Source: Cladopsammia gracilis (taxonomy: Eukaryota > Cnidaria > Anthozoa > Scleractinia > Dendrophylliidae). From it: a stretch of 64,000 bases of DNA. The translations under genes and the position numbers were made by a program. Shown here piece after piece: positions 57,291 to 64,000 of this stretch; position 1 is the first letter of the stretch, and every line of letters starts with the position of its first letter. The stretch is taken from assembly GCA_022457155.1 (NCBI GenBank), contig JAJGOT010000047.1, forward strand, positions 310,001 through 374,000, in the 5' to 3' direction. The notes beneath the pieces were generated by a model. That model worked only from the letters and a program-made list of their open reading frames with translations, was not told the DNA's origin and did not search any database.

Positions 57291-57934
57291 GAACATTTAG
57301 ATAAAGGGGACAACGATTACAAGACATTTGCTCCCGGGCCTCTTGGACTCGGGATTATTTCTGCTGGTCGTTAAGACTTCGCTCGGCATTGGACGAAATG
57401 TAACAAACTAGAATGAACAAGTAGCCGGTTACGGTTTCACAAGATGGCCGTTTGGTTCCTGTTTTTATAAAGCAAATTTTGTTTCGAAAACGATGAACTT
57501 AGAAAGGTCTAAGCGTGACATAAATATGCATTGTGTGAAATGAGAGAGAACTGGATGACGTTACGCATGAAGTGGTATGAAGTAGGAAAGTCGCCATATA
57601 TGGCAACGGCCCATTTCCAATGACTTACAAAGCGCCTTTCGTACACTTACGAGAATGAGATCGGACATCATCTCACGAAGGTGCTTCAGACATCCATTAT
57701 CGGTCCATTGTTGATATCATCTCCCCCACCCCACCCATGAACAATGTATGGCACTGAGGAGAGTGGTCACAGCCAGAGTTTTGTTACGTCCTCAGTGGTT
57801 CTTTTACGTCCCCATCGGAGACGGGACCGCCATTTCTAAGTGGTCATCCGAGCCACGTGAAGGTCTAACCATTTGCAGATGAAATAGCAAAGGCAGTATC
57901 TTCGTTCTCAGTTATTTAAGACCCCGAATGTTGA

Positions 57935-58200
57935 TCCGGCCGGGATTCGAACCCGCTCTGCAGACTGGCACTCAATCAAATAATAGAGCTGAACCAGGTG
58001 GCAATGTGATATTAAACATGGCAAATTGCGAACAACTGTTTGCTTCGATTCAGACAGGTGAACTCTGAGCCTACGACATCCCGATGCTCCAACCCTAATT
58101 AATCTAATGTTCAAGTCTCCACTGTGGCTTCCTCGTTAGCGAGCTCAGGGTTAGAGCACTCGCAATCAGATCGGGGTGTCAAAACACTGTAGGTTAGAAC
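57935..58200. repeat. Two tRNA-like modules in opposite orientation
   Basis: Minus strand 58005-57935 contains GAGCGGGTTCGAATCCCGGC, a perfect B box, with TGGTTCAGCTCTA as a weak A box. On the plus strand 58125-58200 has CGTTAGCGAGCTCAGGGTTA then GAGC (A box). They face each other from the ends of a 260-bp stretch. Confidence 0.5.
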
Positions 58201-59533
58201 AACAATAGCAACGGCCTTTATTTGTACTCAAGTACAAAACACATGCAGCTTACCATTAAAATAACTAATAAAAATTAAATGAAGTACTGGCTGTCTGGAA
58301 TAACCATAGGTGTTAGAGAAGGCAGACAGCCAGTAAGCTAATTATGCGATGCAAATTACAGTTGTTGTTGTTGTTGTTAGAAGACATAAACAAACATTAC
58401 AGAAGTCAGTTTTGGATAAAACTAAACCGGTAAGACCTTGAAACATTCATATCATTCTTCTAAATACTTCTAAAGCCATACATACATACATACAAGAAGA
58501 ACAGTCAAGTCGCTAACATATAAGTGATCAACACAACAGGTACGTACTGACAGGTCGGTTAAATCAGGCCTCGAATCAACACCAGGTTTAATAATTAAGG
58601 TTCAATGACCTTATTCTTAGCTAAAAGCTATCTTTTTATATACAGTTTCGTCATATGTTGATTTGTGGCCGTTATGCCGAGGGGTTATTTTGCGAGCTTA
58701 TAGAGAGGTTTAAGTAAGACAATGTATATCAATGTGTATAAATCAAAATGATTTTAAGTAATGATCCGCATAAGAAGGATAGTGCTGAACGGTAATGCAC
58801 GATGGAATGTAAACTTTTTCATTGTTTCAACTAGTGATCTCATTGGCCTAGACTCAGAAATCGCTAAAAAGTTAAGGTTCAAGGTGCATTAAGTCGAATA
58901 TTTTTCCGGGATATTTTTATGGTTCAAAGTAATTTGAGACCCAATCGCACAACATGCAAGTTTTAAAAAATATTGTATTTGGGGAACTTCATCAAAAAGG
59001 CAAAATTATTAGCTATTGTCTTCTGCTATTCTGATTGGTTAAGCACGAATATTTCCTAAAATTTATTTGACGCAAATGGATTTTCTTTATTTTTATAATG
59101 AAATATAATTATGAACCATCAGATCCTCCTCTCTTCTTGAAACCAAGGATATTCTATGTGGGAAAGAGCCAATGCCGTAGAACAATGAAGTTTACTATAG
59201 TTCTTATGTGGAGCATTACTTAATTACAAATGCTGAACATGCTAACAAGTGAATTTGAAAAATTAAAACCAAGCAAAAATCTGAAACTGTTTACTCAAGG
59301 AATTGACCGCTTACCATTTAACTCAGGTGTTGTCTCTTGTTGGTAACTAAACAATACAAAAAAGTGGAACTGAATCGAATATCCAAGCTGGAAGTTGATT
59401 CTAAATTTAGCTAAGTTTCATTAAATCGTAAGCTGTCGATCCGAAAAAAGTCTACCTTGATTAAAACAGCATGATTTGAAAACGATATATGTAAAAAAAA
59501 AACCGATGAAAATGTTTGATTCCTGGAATGGAC
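58201..59533. repeat. 3' flank of gene 4 with duplicated segment
   Basis: 58755-59225 matches 55843-56295 (see there). A GTT-type triplet run (58361-58378) and the pair CTGGCTGTCTG/CAGACAGCCAG (58287-58333) are the only other structures. No gene recognised. Confidence 0.6.
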
Positions 59534-60550
59534 CTAAATAATCGAAATAATCAATGCAAGCATTAAAATTCCAAGAAATGAGGACCATATTTGAGTACAT
59601 GCACCACTACGCTTAGAATTAGTAGTTACAGTAGTAGCAGGACCATTGGAAGAAGTGAGCTTGAATGCAGTGCACTTCTCATTAAGGCAGAGTTGAGAAC
59701 ATTTTTTCACACTCGCAGAGCATATCAACTTGCACTCTCCAGCATAACAAAACTGCTCGCAAACATCTCCATCACATCTCATTGTTACATTTCCACCAAA
59801 AGCAGACTGGGTACAGGTCTTCACTCCAAGGGGACAGGTCATGTCGCAGTATCCGCTGTAACAGGCTTGTTTGCACACACCTCCTTCGCATCTCACGGTA
59901 AGGTTTTCACCGACAGGCGATTCTGGCTTTCCTGAAGATGCAATCTGGGTACAGAACTTCGCTCCGTGGAGACAGATCAAGTCACAGCCTCCCTGTTGAC
60001 AAATTTGATTGCACACGTCTCCTTCACATAGCATGGTTGTGTTTCCCAGTGTATTCTGGGAACAATACTTCACTCCGATGGGGCAATCCATGTTACAGTT
60101 TCCTCTGCCGCAAATCTGGGTGCAATTCGATGCACGACAGACTATGGAGTCGCATCTCGTATCATCACTTAAGGTACCGGCACAGGTCTGCTTGCAGCGT
60201 CCTGCCGTGATACTGGAAACGCAACTCATGTTACATGTAGAACAAATTTGATCACAATCCTTGGAATCGCAGGTCATGGATCCGCCATTATCCTGCGACC
60301 ATGTTTGCTTGCAGCTTTCTTTTGAACGACATTCAACGTTGTCACACGGTCTTTGTTGAGAACCGCAAGTCTGACTACATTTGTCATATTGGGCCTTCAG
60401 GCCACATAACATAGTGCAAGGTGATGGCATACAAGTGGTCTGTGTGCAAGAGTTGATGTTTGGCATAAAATCACAGCTGTCTTTGTTATTAGCAGAGCCG
60501 ACTAAGCTCCCAGTAACGGACAAGAGAGTGATCATCATCAGTGACGCCAT
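59534..60550 (-). CDS. Cys-rich repeat secreted protein, paralog 4 (338 aa, most divergent)
   Basis: I start at MASLMMITLLSVTGSLVGSA, a signal peptide aligned with the other paralogs. The open frame continues upstream into a run of aspartates from a microsatellite, which is not coding. TTTTTCATAG, an acceptor, is 9 bases before the ATG. Repeats include CRASNCTQICGRGNCNMDC and CEGDVCNQICQQGGCDLIC. One spacer (KPESPVGENL) is unique. The stalk is shorter and a cysteine occurs in the tail region (SGACTQIWSSFLGILMLALI), which still looks like a GPI signal. A possible first-exon donor (GATACAG before GTGAGT) is at 63779. Confidence 0.85.
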   Translation of the reverse strand: MASLMMITLLSVTGSLVGSANNKDSCDFMPNINSCTQTTCMPSPCTMLCGLKAQYDKCSQTCGSQQRPCDNVECRSKESCKQTWSQDNGGSMTCDSKDCDQICSTCNMSCVSSITAGRCKQTCAGTLSDDTRCDSIVCRASNCTQICGRGNCNMDCPIGVKYCSQNTLGNTTMLCEGDVCNQICQQGGCDLICLHGAKFCTQIASSGKPESPVGENLTVRCEGGVCKQACYSGYCDMTCPLGVKTCTQSAFGGNVTMRCDGDVCEQFCYAGECKLICSASVKKCSQLCLNEKCTAFKLTSSNGPATTVTTNSKRSGACTQIWSSFLGILMLALIISII

Positions 60551-60706
60551 TTTTGCAACTATGAAAAAAATAATATAATGGAGAAAAAACGTGATTAAAA
60601 TGTTACAAGTTGTTGAAAAGACTTGCAAAGTACAACATGTTCCTGACAACGAAAAAATTTTCCTATTTTCCGTTGTTAGTTTCCGTGCTGTGCATGTGTT
60701 TGTTGC

Positions 60707-60707
<1 letters not shown>

Positions 60708-60755
<48 letters not shown>
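60708..60755. repeat. (ATC)n microsatellite
   Basis: About 16 ATC/TCA units upstream of gene 4, followed by four TCAA units. Confidence 0.95.
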
Positions 60756-60815
60756 ATCAATCAATCAAATGGTGTCAAGACACTAAAGCCCGGACTAAAC
60801 TTTCTAACATTGTAA

Positions 60816-61535
60816 TGCTGTGTTCACACTAGGGTGAAACATGTTTAGTTTGACTCCTGCTGTGTTCACACTAGGGCAAAACATGTTTAGTCTGACTGAT
60901 GCTGTGTTCACACTATGGTGAAACATGTTTAGTCTGACTTATGCTGTGTTCACACTAGGGTGAAACATGTTTAGTCTGACTCATGCTGTGTTCACACTAA
61001 GGCGAACCATGTTTAGTCTGACTTATGCTGTGTTCACACTAGGGCGAAACATGTTTAGTCTGACTCATGCTGTGTTCACACTAGGATGAAACATGTTTAG
61101 TCTAACTTATGCTGTGTTCACACTAGGGCGAAACATGTTTAGTCTGACTCATGCTGTGTTCACACTAGGGCGAAACATGTTTAGTCTGACTTATGCTGTG
61201 TTCACACTAGGGCGAAACATGTTTAGTCTGACTCATGCTGTGTTCATACTAGGGTGAAACATGTTTAGTCTGACTTACGCTGTGTTCACATTAGGGTGAA
61301 ACATGTTTAGTCTGACTCATGCTGTGTTCACAGAAGGGCGAGACATGTTTAGTCGGACTCATGCCGTGTTCACACTAGGACGAAACATGTTTAGTCTGAC
61401 TCATGCTGTGTTCACAGAAGGGCGAGACATGTTTAGTCGGATTCATGCTGTGTTCACACTAGGGCGAAACATGTTTAGTCTGACTCATGCTGTTTTCACA
61501 CTAGGGCGAAACATGTTCAGTCTGATCACGAATGA
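60816..61535. repeat. 42-bp satellite derived from a transposon terminus
   Basis: About 17 copies of TGCTGTGTTCACACTAGGGC, then GAAACATGTTTAGTCTGACT and CA. Because 42 is a multiple of three, a 14-residue repeat frame is open by chance. The unit equals the first 42 bases of the element end seen once at 62640 (GCTGCGTTCACACTAGGCCG ...). Confidence 0.95.
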
Positions 61536-61615
61536 AACATGTTTCACTGGGAAATTTGTTCACATCAGGCGGCACATTGCGCGAATCATGATCGAAACGT
61601 ATATTCTGAGCATGA

Positions 61616-61616
<1 letters not shown>

Positions 61617-61678
<62 letters not shown>

Positions 61679-61742
61679 CAGCAGTAATTATTATTATTAC
61701 TATTATTATTATTATTATTATTATTATATTATTATTATTACT
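61617..61742. repeat. (TTA)n microsatellite, imperfect
   Basis: About 40 TTA/ATT units with one CAGCAGTAA interruption. Confidence 0.95.
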
Positions 61743-61874
61743 GAAACTACTTCACGAGGTTGTTTCAATCTAAGCCAGACGAAACACGTTAGCGCAATCC
61801 ACTGTAGGAAAAAAGATGGCGGCTATTCATTCATTTTACCACAATACCTTGCGGACCTAACACAGCACATAAGG

Positions 61875-62382
61875 CTAAACATGTTCACTCTAAACATGTT
61901 TACTCTAAACATGTTTACTCTAAATATGTTTACTCTAGACATGTTTACTCTAAACATGTTTACTCTGAACATGTTTACTCTGAACATGTTTACTCTAAAC
62001 ATGTTTACTTTAGACATGTTTACTCTAAACATGTTTACTCTAAACATGTTTACTCTAAACATGTTTACTCTAAACATGTTTACTTTAAACATGTTTACTC
62101 TAAACATGTTTACTCTAAACATGTTTACTTTAAACATGTTTACTCTAAACATGTTTACTTTAGACATGTTTACTCTAAACATGTTTACTCTAGACATGTT
62201 TACTCTAAACATGTTTACTCTAAACATGTTTACTCTAAACATGTTTACTCTAGACATGTTTACTCTAAACATGTTTATTCTAGACATGTTTACTCTAAAC
62301 ATGTTTATTCTAGACATGTTTACTCTAAACATGTTTATTCTAGACATGTTTACTCTAAACATGTTTACTCTAAACATGTTTC
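61875..62382. repeat. 15-bp satellite (ACATGTTTACTCTAA)
   Basis: About 34 copies with few variants (TTTAG, TCTAG, TCTGA). ACATGT in every unit is palindromic. It is open in two frames on opposite strands (MFTLN and NMFRV repeats), an artefact of 15 being a multiple of three. The same unit occurs once at 63124-63140 near the end of the neighbouring element. Confidence 0.95.
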
Positions 62383-62637
62383 GGTGCTGATGTGAACACA
62401 GCATCAGTTGTACAACATGTTTCGAAAACTGGGTGAATTAAATAACATGTATCAGCGTGACACAAATACGCATTGTTTGAAATATTTTTTTTTCTTAAAG
62501 AGAGAACAGATAACGTAATGTTTTGAATTTGTTCAACTCACGCAATACTGGACTTTCCTCTTAGGCCACAATGCACTTAACGCATTAATCATTAGTTCTC
62601 TCTCATTTCACAGAATGTATATTTATGTCACACTAAA

Positions 62638-63172
62638 GCTGCGTTCACACTAGGCCGAAACATGATTAGTCTGATCACGAATGAAACATGTTTCATCATA
62701 AAAAGTGTTCACATCAGGCAGTGCATTGCGCGAATCATGATTGAAACATGATTAGTTTGATCATGATTGAAACTACCTCACGAGGTAGTTTCAATCATGA
62801 TCAGACTGAACACATTCAAAATGGCGGATGGATGCGGAGAAGGCACGAGTGTGCAAAAGAACCAAAATTGGAACTTTTATGAAGCCAAATGTCTAGTCGA
62901 AGTATGGGCAGACGAGGAAATACAACGACAATTAGCGGCAATGGGAAGGAAACAAAACATATGGGAGAACATTGCCGCAAAACTGAATGAGAATGGTTTT
63001 AAGCGTACCGAGTATCACAAAACAGCATAAATGATTCAATCATGCATGAAACGTGTTTGAAACCGACATCTGATGTGAACAATGCAAGAACAAACACGTT
63101 TACGCGAAACATGTTTCGTTGAAACATGTTTACTCTAAACATGCTTCGGCTTTAATGTGAACACAGCTTTAG
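62638..63172. mobile_element. Harbinger-like non-autonomous element with Myb/SANT ORF
   Basis: Left GCTGCGTTCACACTAGGCCG and right CGGCTTTAATGTGAACACAG are inverted ends. A perfect 46-bp palindrome (TGATCATGATTGAAACTACC ... ) lies at 62758-62803. It carries one ORF (next entry) and no DDE transposase. Related to the expanded element at 60816-62406. Confidence 0.7.
62821..63030 (+). pseudogene. Truncated Myb/SANT-like (trihelix) DNA-binding protein of a Harbinger-type element
   Basis: Starts MADGCGEGTSVQKNQNWNFY, then EAKCLVEVWADEEIQRQLAA, NIWENIAAKLNENGFKRTEY and a stop after 69 residues. W...E...L-x-x-x-W and N-x-x-I-W-E-x-I-A-x-x-L...G-F-x-R-T match the first helices of the Myb/SANT-like domain carried by PIF/Harbinger ORF1 proteins. 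The third helix (Q-C-x-x-K-x-K) and the rest are missing, so it is probably non-functional. Confidence 0.65.
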
Positions 63173-63179
63173 ACATGTT

Positions 63180-64000
63180 TTTGTAATTCATCGTTTTCAA
63201 ACAAACGACTCCGATCCAGGTCAAACTCAATTTAATTTTACAAACTCAATTGTTATAAAAAAAGTGTGTCCTTATAATTCACGAGTTGGCTGATATGGGC
63301 CTTTGATTTTCATGGATTCCTTTGATTTTGATACAATCGATGCGCGAGCTGGCGTATAATAGCATGGTGAAAATGAATTGCACCTGTGTATGAGAAGTGT
63401 TCGGTAGTGAGTGAACATCGAAAAGCTATTGTCTACGGAGGGTTCTGATTAGGAAAACAACGATCAACACGCTTGAGATTAAAAATCGAAACAACTATAG
63501 CTCTTGTTTTGTCACTGAAAAAGAAATAATTAGGTAGTTAGTGACGGTTGACACTGTCGGTTGTCGCTGTTGCAAATAATTAAAGCTCCACGAGAAAAAT
63601 AAGCAATCAACGACAACCAAACATACAAACTTATGGTATCACTAAAGGTGGTTTGCCGATCTTAAGTTTTTGTGATTTTACACACTCGCGTTTTTCGGCT
63701 AAAACAAATTAAACATATGCTGGGCCCTAGGTTCGCGATACTCTACTTTCCACAGTAATAACATGCAAATAAACTCACCTGTATCAAATACTGAAGCCAA
63801 TACATGAACGTGTTGTCAAGGCGGGCTATAAACAACAATTACCATGAATCAGCATTTTACGGTTTACTCAGACATATATTTTTATCTAAGCTTTAAACGC
63901 TTATTCAGGGATTGATGCTACGTTTTTGAAACTTTTGTCACCGAGCCTAACCAGGCTTTTAATTGCCACCAGTTGGCCAAGGTGTTATCCTGATTGAAAC
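63180..64000. other. No gene recognised
   Basis: Unique-looking AT-rich sequence. The only point of note is a minus-strand donor-like GATACAG/GTGAGT at 63779, which could end a non-coding exon of Cys-rich gene 4. Confidence 0.4.

Larger units (their letters stand above)
60816..62406. mobile_element. Harbinger-like element with both termini expanded
   Basis: The left side is the 42-bp array. It runs into TCTGATCACGAATGAAACATG and CATCAGGCGGCACATTGCGC, which match the right-hand element at 62670-62740. The right side is the 15-bp array, ending CGGTGCTGATGTGAACACAG, the inverse of the left start. The middle is eroded: a TTA microsatellite (61620-61745) and a stub AAGATGGCGGCTATTC where the other element has its ORF. 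Confidence 0.7.

Noticed and set aside
60551..60760. N-terminal extension of Cys-rich paralog 4 beginning with a poly-aspartate run
   Set aside because: The aspartates come from an ATC microsatellite, the paralogs start at the MASLM-equivalent methionine with a signal peptide, and a splice acceptor lies between.
61303..61773. 156-codon frame with 14-residue repeats ending in poly-leucine
   Set aside because: It is the 42-bp satellite followed by a TTA microsatellite; the period is a multiple of three.
60816..62382. CRISPR-like regularly spaced repeats
   Set aside because: The units are directly tandem without unique spacers, in a eukaryotic transposon context.
61823..62404. Long open frames made of MFTLN or NMFRV repeats on both strands
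   Set aside because: They are artefacts of a 15-bp tandem repeat that is open in several frames; no start context or domain.

Overview
The window is metazoan nuclear DNA: AT-rich, intron-rich, low in coding density and crowded with old transposons. The protein content points to a cnidarian, most likely a stony coral or other anthozoan. The evidence is a polycystin-1-like receptor with lectin, Ig and REJ modules, a tandem family of Cys-rich secreted proteins, Penelope-like and gag-type retroelement fragments, and many inverted-repeat elements. The species assignment is inference; no rRNA, mitochondrial or other diagnostic gene is present.

Region 1 (about 2.4-26.2 kb, minus strand) is one large gene. 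I joined eleven coding exons whose splice sites and reading phases all agree: a signal-peptide exon (26.2 kb), a C-type lectin domain (21.4-21.8 kb), an Ig domain (17.8-18.1 kb, with an intact second copy at 19.1-19.4 kb), a second Ig domain split over two exons (17.4 and 15.1 kb), a REJ region (13.1-12.8 and 11.2-10.6 kb), and four phase-0 exons of the REJ-to-GPS linker (8.6, 6.5, 3.2 and 2.5 kb). The GPS, PLAT and membrane part must lie left of position 1. The introns hold a Mutator-type element with a 9-bp target duplication, fold-back elements carrying pieces of retroelement genes, a hAT transposase relic, two Penelope relics, a LINE relic, MITEs and a recent 1.26-kb tandem duplication that copies one Ig exon.

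Region 2 (about 26.3-38.8 kb) has no gene I can support. It holds nested DNA transposons (a 668-bp Mutator-type element, a 509-bp pogo/Tigger-like element with TA duplication, TA-flanked palindromic elements), a 32-bp satellite that begins at a transposon-like end, and the 3' end of a LINE.

Region 3 (about 38.8-60.6 kb, minus strand) is a tandem array of four intact paralogous genes for about 340-357-residue Cys-rich proteins, plus the 3' stump of a fifth. Each has a signal peptide, repeats of C-x4-C-x3-C-x4-C-x3-C with NMT/NMS glycosylation sequons, and in most copies a Ser/Thr-rich stalk and a hydrophobic tail like a GPI signal. Each coding region is one exon preceded by a splice acceptor a few bases before the ATG, so the 5' UTR is probably interrupted by an intron. 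Conserved flanks show that the array grew by segmental duplication.

Region 4 (about 60.8-63.2 kb) holds two related elements with TGTGTTCACA-like inverted ends. The right one carries a truncated Myb/SANT-like ORF (Harbinger-type accessory protein). In the left one, one terminus has expanded into about 17 copies of a 42-bp repeat and the other into about 34 copies of a 15-bp repeat.

A theme of the window is composite elements: terminal inverted repeats enclosing tRNA-like A-box/B-box modules (12.1, 29.6, 48.8, 53.9 and 55.6 kb), and fold-backs enclosing retroelement gene fragments (8.2 and 9.3 kb).
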